The notes under the pieces were generated by a model. It was not told the origin of the DNA and made no database searches. It saw nothing but the letters and a program-made list of their open reading frames with translations. Shown here piece by piece: positions 1 through 7,526 of a DNA stretch of 64,000 nucleotides. A program made the translations under genes and the position numbers. Position 1 is the first letter of the stretch, and every line of letters starts with the position of its first letter. This stretch comes from an uncultured Oscillibacter sp. (lineage in GTDB: Bacteria > Bacillota > Clostridia > Oscillospirales > Oscillospiraceae), in the NCBI GenBank assembly GCA_910585245.1, contig CAJUCO010000003.1:62001-126000 (forward strand), read 5' to 3'.

Positions 1-99
1 GCGATGTCGAGAAAGGAAGATACGGCGACGTGGTATAGCCCGGAAGCCGATGATCATAGATACGATAAAGAGCAAGGAATAAAGAGGAGGAAGACTCAA

Positions 100-1890
100 A
101 TGATCAAAAACATGAAGGTCAGGAAAAGCCTGGTCATGGGGTATGGAATCACCATCGCGATCTCTGCAATCATTATCATCATTTCCCTCGTCTTGATGAC
201 TGTGCAAAAGGGCCAGTACACTGATATTTTGGATAAGTATGTGCAGTCCAATGAGATGGCGTCCGAATGCCGTATCAGCTACAATATCGCCGCCCGCAGC
301 CTGCGGGATGCGGTGTTGTCCGGGGATATGAGCAGCATCGATACTGCTAACAGCAAAATCAGCCAATTGAAAGACGAGATCACCAAACTGAACTCCATAT
401 ACCCTCTGGACGACAAGACGGAGCTGACCAGCTTTATCAAGCTGGTGGAGGAATGGGAGGTTGTGGCAGAGGAAATTGGACGGATTGCCCGGACCAATCA
501 GCAGCAGGCTGCCGACATGATTGTGAACCAGTGCACGCCCTCCCTGACCCAGGCTGCCGCTGCCGGTGACGCGCTGGCCCAAAAGCTCCAGACGGAGCAG
601 GCCAATATCATTGACCGGCAGAATATGATCTCCACGATCGCGATCATCTCCATCATAGTGGTGATGGTCATCGCCACGTTTATCGTCCTTCGAATCGCCT
701 TGCTGATCATCAAGAGCATCGTGATCCCCGTGGAAAAGGTTCACTCCGCCCTGGTGGGATTCAGCGAGGGCAAGCTGGACATTCCCGTGGACTATGAGAG
801 CACCAGCGAACTGGGCGAGATGTGCGACGCTCTGCGAAGCAGCCAGCACACCTTGGCCGGTGTTATCCAAGATACCTGCCGTCTTCTGGAAGAAATGGGC
901 AACGGCAATTTCAACTGCCGCACCGAAGTGGAGGAGCTGTATGTGGGCGAGCTGAGCAGTATGCTCAAGTCCATCCGCGTCATTAACCTCAGCCTCAGCG
1001 ATACGCTGGCTCAGATCAGCCTCAGCGGAGAGCAGGTGTCCTCCGGTTCCGATCAGGTGTCCACTGGAGCCCAGGCGCTGGCCCAGGGCGCGACGGAGCA
1101 GGCCAGCGCCGTTCAGGAGCTGTCCGCCACCATTGCTGAAATTTCCAGCCGTTCCCAGAGCAATGCCAAACGCAGCGAGGAAGCCATTGACCACTCTAAA
1201 AACGCGGATCTGCGAGTCCGGGAAAGCGCCGACTATATGGAGGAAATGGTCAAGGCCATGGAGAAGATCTCCAGCTCCTCTCAGGAAATCGGCAAGATCA
1301 TTGCCACCATTGAAAACATCGCCTTCCAGACCAATATTCTGGCCCTGAACGCCGCCGTGGAGGCCGCCCGGGCGGGCAGCGCCGGTAAAGGCTTTGCGGT
1401 TGTGGCGGATGAGGTCCGGAATCTGGCCACCAAGTCCGACCAGGCTGCCAAGGCCACGAAAGAGCTGATTGACAACTCCATCACCTCGGTCCAGGACGGC
1501 AGCGAAATTGTCAAGCGGGTTTCCGAATCTCTGGATAAGACGGTCCAAGCCACCAACGAGTCCATGTCCGCTCTTCAGGAGATCGCCAAGGCCGTGGAAG
1601 AAGAGGCTTCCGCCATTGCCCAGGTCACCGAGGGCATCGACCAGATCTCCTCTGTGGTTCAGACCAACTCCGCCACTTCCGAGCAGTCTGCCGCCGCCAG
1701 CGAGGAGCTGAGCAGCCAGGCCAGCTTGATGAAGGAGCTGCTGAGCAAGTTCCGTCTCCGCAGCACCGGCAGCAGTTCCGGTACTTCCAGCACTTACACC
1801 GCGCCCAGCTATTCCTCCGAAGAGAGCGTGGCAGACACCTCCTATGACGGCGGATATAGCGCCGGCGGCAGCGCCTTTAGCAAGTACTAA
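100..1890 (+). CDS. Methyl-accepting chemotaxis protein
   Basis: Membrane chemoreceptor that feeds signals to the CheA/CheW complex. A first transmembrane helix lies at about residues 11-35 and a second at about 177-205. Between them is a short extracellular helical sensor (4HB_MCP-like). A HAMP region follows, then the cytoplasmic signalling helices with the near-invariant hairpin tip FQTNILALNAAVEAARAG at about residues 407-425. The C-terminus is a Ser/Gly/Tyr-rich tail without a clear CheR-binding pentapeptide. The start at 100 is preferred over an in-frame ATG at 4 because AAGAGGAGG lies just upstream of it and a basic residue plus helix follows. The ligand cannot be inferred. A cheAWRB set lies about 19 kb downstream. 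Confidence 0.95.
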   Translation: MIKNMKVRKSLVMGYGITIAISAIIIIISLVLMTVQKGQYTDILDKYVQSNEMASECRISYNIAARSLRDAVLSGDMSSIDTANSKISQLKDEITKLNSIYPLDDKTELTSFIKLVEEWEVVAEEIGRIARTNQQQAADMIVNQCTPSLTQAAAAGDALAQKLQTEQANIIDRQNMISTIAIISIIVVMVIATFIVLRIALLIIKSIVIPVEKVHSALVGFSEGKLDIPVDYESTSELGEMCDALRSSQHTLAGVIQDTCRLLEEMGNGNFNCRTEVEELYVGELSSMLKSIRVINLSLSDTLAQISLSGEQVSSGSDQVSTGAQALAQGATEQASAVQELSATIAEISSRSQSNAKRSEEAIDHSKNADLRVRESADYMEEMVKAMEKISSSSQEIGKIIATIENIAFQTNILALNAAVEAARAGSAGKGFAVVADEVRNLATKSDQAAKATKELIDNSITSVQDGSEIVKRVSESLDKTVQATNESMSALQEIAKAVEEEASAIAQVTEGIDQISSVVQTNSATSEQSAAASEELSSQASLMKELLSKFRLRSTGSSSGTSSTYTAPSYSSEESVADTSYDGGYSAGGSAFSKY

Positions 1891-2001
1891 GCGATACTTC
1901 ACCGGCAAGCCCGGTTCATGGAAGACGCGAGCTGCCACGGACATGGAATGAACGCAGGACCACTCGCGCCATCCCGCGCTGGCAGTAGAGTCCCCCCTGC
2001 C

Positions 2002-2042
2002 ATGATGCCAGAAGGCGGTTCGGTGCCGCCTTCTGGCATCAT
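2002..2042 (+). terminator. Strong hairpin between the MCP and FtsA-like genes
   Basis: Perfect 17-bp inverted repeat (arms 2002-2018 and 2026-2042) with a 7-nt loop, 111 nt after the chemoreceptor stop and 37 nt before the next start. Only a weak T-tract follows, so it may be a terminator or part of a structured leader. A second possible pairing (ctgcca with tggcag) lies upstream within 1930-1990. Confidence 0.5.
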
Positions 2043-2079
2043 TTGCGCCTTTGCGAGACATGAAAAGGAGCGTCTCATT

Positions 2080-4062
2080 ATGAAGGATTTAAGACCCCAG
2101 GAGCGGGATTTGATCTTCGCACTGGATATTGGAACCCGCAGCGTCGTGGGCGTTGTGGGCAGACCCGCCGGAGGCCGGTTCAAGGCTTTGGATATCGAGA
2201 TGGCGGAACATGGTAGCCGCGCTATGCTGGATGGTCAGATTGACAACATTCATCAGGTGGGCGGTTTGGCCCGAACGGTGACGGAACGGCTGGAAGAACG
2301 TCTGGGTGTTCATTTGGAGCGGGTCTGCGTGGCGGCTGCCGGACGGGCTCTCCGGACCCAGAGCGGCAGTTTTGCGATGGACCTCAGCGAGGAAAAGAGC
2401 ATCAGCGCAGAGACCATCAGCCGTCTGGAGGCGGGGGCCCTCTCCGCCGCGGAAGAAGCGCTGCAAGTGGAGGATGAGGTCCGGCGGCAGTTCTTTATGG
2501 TGGGCTACACAGTGGCCCAGTACCGGCTGGACAACTATCCCCTGGCCTCTCTTCTGGACCACACGGGACAAAAGGCGGAGGCGGACGTGGTAGCCACGTT
2601 CCTCCCCGGCGAGGTGGTGGAAAGCCTTTACGCAGCCATGCGGGCGGCAAACCTTCAGGTGTCCAGCTTAACGCTGGAGCCTATCGCCGCCATGAACGCC
2701 GCCATTCCGGCGGAGCTGCGGCTGTTGAACCTGGCGCTGGTGGACATTGGCGCGGGAACCACAGACATTGCGGTCTGCCGGGACGGTAGCGTCACCGGGT
2801 ACACCATGGCAACCATTGCCGGAGACGAGATTACCGAGGCCATTATGCGGACCTTCCTGGTGGACTTTCAGACGGCGGAGGAGATGAAACGGAATCTCCG
2901 CCCCGGAGAGGACAGCCACTATACGGACATCCTGGGACTGGAGAACACCGCCTCTTTTGAGGATGTGCACGCGGCTATTCAAGAGCCTATGAACCGTCTG
3001 GCGGAGGCTATCGCCGTACAAGTGACGGAGCTCAACGGCGGCCCGCCCTCGGCGCTGTTTCTGGCGGGGGGCGGCAGCAAGCTGGAAGGCCTTCGAGAAA
3101 AGGTGGCTTCCAGCTTGAATATGGATGAGCGGAGGGTGGCCATCGCGGGGAACAACTTTGTCAAAAGCGCCTTTGCCGACGAACTTGACCTGAACAACCC
3201 GGAGTACGCCACCCCCTTGGGGATTGCCGTCTCTGCGGGGTTGGGACTTTTGAATGACAGCTATGTCATCACCCTCAATGGAGAAAGGGCAAAGCTCTTC
3301 CGGAGCGGCGTCTTGACCATTCGCGATATTCTGCTGATGAACGGTTACACCTACGCGGATATGCTGGGCCGCTCCGGAAAAAACCTGGGGGTGACCCTCA
3401 ATGGGCGCCACATGGTCCTTCGGGGAGAACCCGCCGCCCCCGCCATTTTGCGGGTGAACGGGGAGGAGGCGGCTATCAATGCGGTGGTTCACGCAGGGGA
3501 TAACATTCGTTTTCAGCCCGCCCGCAGCGGCAAGGACGCCGCGAAAACCCTGGGAGAGCTGCTGGGGAAAGGCTTTTCCGGCCGGGTGCTGCTGAATAAC
3601 CAGGAGGGGAACTTGAAGACTGCCCTGAGCCAAGGGGACGTGATCTTGACGCTGGAAGGCCCCTCCGGCGTGGTTCCACCCGCTTTGCCGGAGACGCCGC
3701 CGGTTTCCCAGGTTCCCGAAGCGTCCCGGCCCGCCCCGGAGGAAGCACCTCCGGAGCCGGTAAAGACGGAACCGGTGAGGGAGAAGGAGCCGGAAGCGTC
3801 CAAAGCAGAGCCTCCGGAGACCCCCAGGGTGGAACCTGTGAAACCGTTGATCCGCAAGCGGGAGGTGGAAATCCTCCTGAACGGCAAGCCCCTGGTTCTG
3901 CCGCCGAAGGAAAATGGCCAGCCCTATTATGTTATGGACCTTCTGGAGCGCTCCGGCGTGGATTTTGAAAAGCTGGAAGGGCCCGTCCATCTGGCAGTGA
4001 ACGGAACGGAATGCGGTTTCAGCCAGACGGTGAGGGACCGGGATTCCATCACCATTCACTAA
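2080..4062 (+). CDS. FtsA-like actin-fold cell division protein with C-terminal extension
   Basis: Actin/HSP70-superfamily ATPase of the FtsA/PilM group. Phosphate-1 motif ALDIGTRSVVG is near residue 13, phosphate-2 motif DIGAGTTDIAV near residue 220 and adenosine motif LAGGGSKLEGL near residue 328. At 660 aa it is far longer than a typical FtsA (about 420 aa). The extra C-terminal 250 residues contain two short domains of similar type (each with an LNG-x motif) separated by a Pro/Glu-rich linker at about 530-590. The start at 2080 follows AAAAGGAG; an in-frame upstream ATG at 1918 would put the hairpin at 2002-2042 inside the gene and is rejected. No ftsZ is nearby, so a role at the divisome is inferred from the fold only. 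The gene at 4100 is probably co-transcribed. Confidence 0.8.
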   Translation: MKDLRPQERDLIFALDIGTRSVVGVVGRPAGGRFKALDIEMAEHGSRAMLDGQIDNIHQVGGLARTVTERLEERLGVHLERVCVAAAGRALRTQSGSFAMDLSEEKSISAETISRLEAGALSAAEEALQVEDEVRRQFFMVGYTVAQYRLDNYPLASLLDHTGQKAEADVVATFLPGEVVESLYAAMRAANLQVSSLTLEPIAAMNAAIPAELRLLNLALVDIGAGTTDIAVCRDGSVTGYTMATIAGDEITEAIMRTFLVDFQTAEEMKRNLRPGEDSHYTDILGLENTASFEDVHAAIQEPMNRLAEAIAVQVTELNGGPPSALFLAGGGSKLEGLREKVASSLNMDERRVAIAGNNFVKSAFADELDLNNPEYATPLGIAVSAGLGLLNDSYVITLNGERAKLFRSGVLTIRDILLMNGYTYADMLGRSGKNLGVTLNGRHMVLRGEPAAPAILRVNGEEAAINAVVHAGDNIRFQPARSGKDAAKTLGELLGKGFSGRVLLNNQEGNLKTALSQGDVILTLEGPSGVVPPALPETPPVSQVPEASRPAPEEAPPEPVKTEPVREKEPEASKAEPPETPRVEPVKPLIRKREVEILLNGKPLVLPPKENGQPYYVMDLLERSGVDFEKLEGPVHLAVNGTECGFSQTVRDRDSITIH

Positions 4063-4099
4063 GGGGAAACCACGGGAGTATAAGTAGGAGAGTGAAGCG

Positions 4100-5320
4100 T
4101 TGAAACAGGATAAGGCGGATAAGATCATCCAAAAGGCCGAACGCCGGGCGGCCAAGGCCGCCAAACAGGTGGAGGTCGCAGGCAAAAAGGCCGAGGCGGC
4201 TAAACAAAAGCAGGCGGTCAAGGCAGAAAAGAAGGCTGCCCAGGTGGCCAAAAACGCCGAGAAAAAGGCGGCGAAGCACACGAAAAAAGCCGAGCAGGCC
4301 ACGAAGAAGGCCCAGCTGGCCGCCCAGAAAGCCGAGGAAAAGAAGGCCAAGGCCCTGGCGAAAACCGCCGCCAAGGCCGTGGAGGGCGGAGAGGACGGAG
4401 CCGCCACCAAGAAGAAAAAGGGGAAGAAGAAGCTGATACTGCTTGCCGTTCCGGTGTTGGCCGCGGCCATTGGCGTGGGGGCCTTCTTTTTCCTCAAAGG
4501 TGGCGGGGAGGAGGAAGAAGCCCCACCGGAACCCATTCCCATTCCCATGGATTACGTATTGGACGAGATCCATATCACTGCCCTGCCGGTGAACGGAGGA
4601 GAAGTTTTGGTTTATCAGGAAGAAGTTCTCCCGGAGCCTTTGCCGGAGCAAGCCAAAGACAGCGGCGAAGAGAAAGAGGGAGAAGCTGTCCCGGCAGAGG
4701 GGGCAGAGGACACCGCCGGGGAGGAAGAAGCCCCCGCTGTCGAGGAGGCGCCTCCTCCCAAGACGCTCTACCGCTATGAGGGGCTGAAAAATCCCGCCGG
4801 TTTGGTGACCGCCTACGCGGCGCTGATGGCCACGGAGGACGCGGGTTTCTCCGTGGTGGATGAGACGCTGTTGCGGATTGACCTGCCGGAGGAATTTGGC
4901 CCCTCAGGCACCCTTCAAATTGCCCGGAACATTCCCAAGGCGGAGGACGGCACCGGCGGAGGAGTCCACTCGCTGCTGCTGAGCTGGGAGGGGAACAACT
5001 GCACGGTGCTGCTGGATACGCCGGAGGGACGGGTTCACGACCCGAAGCCGGAGACTCCCGCCACCGGAGGAACCCGAAGGGGCCTGTCGGATCTGGAGGC
5101 CCTTCATCCCTCCAAGCTGGGCCTGCCCGGTGAATCCATGGAAGATTACGAGATGATCCCCCAGGAGGGCTCTGTTCGCATTGCCAACTCCATCTGCGTG
5201 CGGGTGAACATCTATGGGCCGGACGGCCAGCACGCTGGAAGCTACTTCCTCTCCAGTGACGGAAAGCTCTATAAGCTGGACGACGAGGCCAATGCAGTGG
5301 TGGAGCTGGACTGGGAGTAA
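4100..5320 (+). CDS. Hypothetical Lys/Ala-rich single-pass membrane protein
   Basis: Not recognised as a known family. Residues 1-105 are almost entirely Lys, Ala, Glu and Gln with a heptad-like pattern, suggesting a long basic cytoplasmic coiled coil. One transmembrane helix lies at about residues 111-133 and is followed by an acidic, Pro/Glu-rich linker. A presumably extracellular domain with some secondary structure occupies about residues 220-406. The TTG start at 4100 follows TAGGAG and lies 37 nt after the FtsA-like gene, so an operon is likely. The basic helix could bind an acidic partner, membrane lipid or DNA, but that is speculation. Its last 52 nt overlap the end of the convergent AAA+ gene. 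Confidence 0.7.
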   Translation: MKQDKADKIIQKAERRAAKAAKQVEVAGKKAEAAKQKQAVKAEKKAAQVAKNAEKKAAKHTKKAEQATKKAQLAAQKAEEKKAKALAKTAAKAVEGGEDGAATKKKKGKKKLILLAVPVLAAAIGVGAFFFLKGGGEEEEAPPEPIPIPMDYVLDEIHITALPVNGGEVLVYQEEVLPEPLPEQAKDSGEEKEGEAVPAEGAEDTAGEEEAPAVEEAPPPKTLYRYEGLKNPAGLVTAYAALMATEDAGFSVVDETLLRIDLPEEFGPSGTLQIARNIPKAEDGTGGGVHSLLLSWEGNNCTVLLDTPEGRVHDPKPETPATGGTRRGLSDLEALHPSKLGLPGESMEDYEMIPQEGSVRIANSICVRVNIYGPDGQHAGSYFLSSDGKLYKLDDEANAVVELDWE

Positions 5321-6666
5321 TCCGGAACCAGACGGAGATTTCCCGGCAGCCCTGTAAGACGGTAGCCCGTCCGGCCGGAAGCCCCCGCCAGAAGAGGCGC
5401 CAGGAGGCTCTCCAACACACAGGCGGAGGACCGGACGGAAAGAGCGTCCCGCCCCGGCGTCAAGGCCTGTACGGTCTCCGGGTCCACCTGGACGACGTTC
5501 AGGCCGTACTCCCGGCCAAGAGCGGTGATCTGCTTGACAGTGACCCCTCGGCGGGCCACCTCATCCAAGTGGTGAAAACCGATTACGCCGCCAAAGCGGC
5601 CCGCGATTTCCGGAAGCACGCCAAGCCGCACCATGGCTTGGCGTGCTTCCTCGTTTTCCCGAAAGAGCCGCTCCGCCAGCTCCGCAGGGGTGTTGGCGGC
5701 CTCTGTTGCGGTTTCCCGGGCGGCGGCACGGCGCTGGACGAAGCCCAGAGGGCGTTCTCCAGCCGCCGTCAGGTCTGCGTTGGTGGTGAAGACGAAAACG
5801 CAGCGGCGAAAATCCAACTCCCGTCCCCCCTGTTCGTCGGCCTTGTGGGCAGTGCAGCGGCCCTCGTCCAAAATGGACATGAAGACCTTTAAAACCTCCG
5901 GATGAGCCTTTTCCAGCTCGTCGAACATGAAGACGGTACAGGGGTTTTGCCGCACTGCTTCAAAGATGGGTTGGTCCTCATAGCCCACGTAACCCGGCGG
6001 CGCTCCAGTGAGGCGGTGAACGGAATGGGCCTCGGTGAAGGTGTTCAGCTCTGTCCAGACGAACTGACAGCGCTGCCCGCAACACTGCTCCAAAGCCGGG
6101 GCCAGGGCCTTGCCCAGCTCCGATTTTCCAACGCCGGTGGGGCCATGGAAAATCAGAGAGAGGGGACGGGCCGGATGCCGTTTTCCGGCATGGCTGTATA
6201 GCCGGAAGGCGGTGGCCTCCACCGCCTGGGGCTGTCCCAGGACGTGCCGCCCCAGTTCTTCCCGGAGCTTTTGGTAAAGGGGTGGCCAGGGGGAGACGGC
6301 AGGAGGGGGATCCGCCGTCAGCGGGGGAGGACAAAAAGGCCTGGGTTCCTCTACCTCCCGGCGAAGGGAGGCCAGACGGGCCGTCAGGATCTCGTAGTTG
6401 TCAAAACGCCAGACGCTTCTGGCAAAGAGAGCGGCCAGCACCGGGCTTTGCCCGCGGTAGTCGATTGCGGGCCGCCAATAGAGCAAATATCCCCGGTCCC
6501 GTTTCAAAAAACCCAGCACAACCTGCCGGGGGAAGCAGCCCTCCGGCATCCGGCAGTCGGGAAATTCATAGCTTTGTCCCTGCCGGCCCAGGTTGTCGAC
6601 ACAGCGGCGCAGGGCCTCCCGAACCTCCGGCCCGCCGGCGCAAAATTGGGAAAATGTAACGCTCAT
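5269..6666 (-). CDS. AAA+ ATPase of the ClpA/ClpB (AAA_2) type
   Basis: ATP-dependent remodelling ATPase with a single AAA_2 module. Walker A is GPTGVGKSELGKAL at residues 175-188, a GYVGYE pore-loop-like motif follows, and Walker B is VFMFDELEKAHPE near residue 250. A Clp small domain-like region follows. The N-terminal 130 residues do not resemble a Clp N-domain and end in a Pro-rich linker. Full Clp proteins are about 750-860 aa, so this 465-aa protein is a single-ring form. The start follows AAGGAGGACCATCC. No protease subunit or obvious substrate gene adjoins it. The gene converges on, and overlaps by 52 nt, the membrane protein gene ending at 5320. Confidence 0.85.
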   Translation of the reverse strand: MSVTFSQFCAGGPEVREALRRCVDNLGRQGQSYEFPDCRMPEGCFPRQVVLGFLKRDRGYLLYWRPAIDYRGQSPVLAALFARSVWRFDNYEILTARLASLRREVEEPRPFCPPPLTADPPPAVSPWPPLYQKLREELGRHVLGQPQAVEATAFRLYSHAGKRHPARPLSLIFHGPTGVGKSELGKALAPALEQCCGQRCQFVWTELNTFTEAHSVHRLTGAPPGYVGYEDQPIFEAVRQNPCTVFMFDELEKAHPEVLKVFMSILDEGRCTAHKADEQGGRELDFRRCVFVFTTNADLTAAGERPLGFVQRRAAARETATEAANTPAELAERLFRENEEARQAMVRLGVLPEIAGRFGGVIGFHHLDEVARRGVTVKQITALGREYGLNVVQVDPETVQALTPGRDALSVRSSACVLESLLAPLLAGASGRTGYRLTGLPGNLRLVPDYSQSSSTTALASSSSL

Positions 6667-6735
6667 GGATGGTCCTCCTTTTTCGTACCATCCTATTATT
6701 TCCAGTTTTTAGAAAGCCTAAAACCGGGCCAAACA

Positions 6736-6769
6736 AAAAGGAAGCGGCGCAGACGCGCCGCTTCCTTTT
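6736..6769 (-). terminator. Rho-independent terminator of the minus-strand surface-protein cluster
   Basis: 14-bp inverted repeat (arms 6736-6749 and 6756-6769), AT-rich at its base and GC-rich at its tip. Read on the minus strand it is followed by CTTTTTGTTT. It lies between the PilZ gene ending at 6815 and the AAA+ gene starting at 6666. Confidence 0.8.
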
Positions 6770-6814
6770 ATGGTTGCTGGGAGAGCCAATGAGACCGGGG
6801 CCTTTTGTCCTTTC

Positions 6815-7510
6815 TCACGCGTCCCGGCTGGACCGGAGCACCTTCCGCTGGAGAGTGAAGATGACTTGAAGAAGCCGCTCCTGCTCCCGCGGCGGTACAT
6901 CCACAAACTGACAGCCGTACTCAAATTTTTTCACGGGACTGGAAGTTTGCGCCCGGACGGTAGTCCGCTTGACCCGGCAGGTAAAGGAGAAGGGCTCCTC
7001 TGTGGGGATAAGGGAGGTCTCCAGCTGGAAGGTGCTCTCCAGCGGGAAGAGTTTCTCTGTCAACACCCGGGCGCCGCCGCCACCGACATCCAGAACTTTG
7101 CAGGGAAACTTCTGGCCCGATTCCGTGCGGACGTAGCCTTCCACAGCGGTGTTCTGACGGAAGAAGTTGCGGTTTTCGCTGTTCTGGAGAGACTGGAGAT
7201 TTTCAATCCGCCAGAATTTGCGGTCGTTGGGACCCACAGTGCCGTTGAGGGTGAAGGTGTCCCCCTCTTTTGGAAAGCAGCGGATCTTAACAGGCTGGTT
7301 GTACAAAGCCCTTGGGAGAAAGCCCCCGGATTCCCCCAGGATGTCCAACTGATTGCCGCTGAGAAGACGGAGCCTTCCCACGAAAAGTAAGGCGTTGGCG
7401 GGGGTCATCACCTCCACCTTCATGCCGCTGTATAAATCCGGGAAGTCGTCCAGGTGGGCGATTGGGACAGGCTCGCTCTTCCCACCAAAAAGAGACTTGA
7501 AAAATGCCAT
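6815..7510 (-). CDS. PilZ domain protein (c-di-GMP effector)
   Basis: 231-aa protein with an N-terminal YcgR-like beta domain and a C-terminal PilZ domain. The RxxxR motif of the c-di-GMP site is present as RNFFR. The second motif, normally D/NxSxxG, appears as DVGGGG with Gly in place of Ser. It is closely similar in layout to the PilZ protein at 53433-54149, which has RAFFR and NISVGG. It lies 16 nt after the large SLH gene, with TAAGGAGG before its ATG, so it is probably the last gene of that cluster. Proteins of this class often tune flagellar rotation or surface functions. The specific partner here is not evident. Confidence 0.85.
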   Translation of the reverse strand: MAFFKSLFGGKSEPVPIAHLDDFPDLYSGMKVEVMTPANALLFVGRLRLLSGNQLDILGESGGFLPRALYNQPVKIRCFPKEGDTFTLNGTVGPNDRKFWRIENLQSLQNSENRNFFRQNTAVEGYVRTESGQKFPCKVLDVGGGGARVLTEKLFPLESTFQLETSLIPTEEPFSFTCRVKRTTVRAQTSSPVKKFEYGCQFVDVPPREQERLLQVIFTLQRKVLRSSRDA

Positions 7511-7526
7511 GACGCTTGCCTCCTTA

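Noticed and set aside
46..53. GCCGATGA resembling a sigma-D -10 before the chemoreceptor gene
   Set aside because: No -35 element at the right distance and two mismatches.
2668..4548. 626-codon minus-strand frame opposite the FtsA-like gene
   Set aside because: Crosses two real plus-strand genes, no ribosome-binding site, no recognisable domain.
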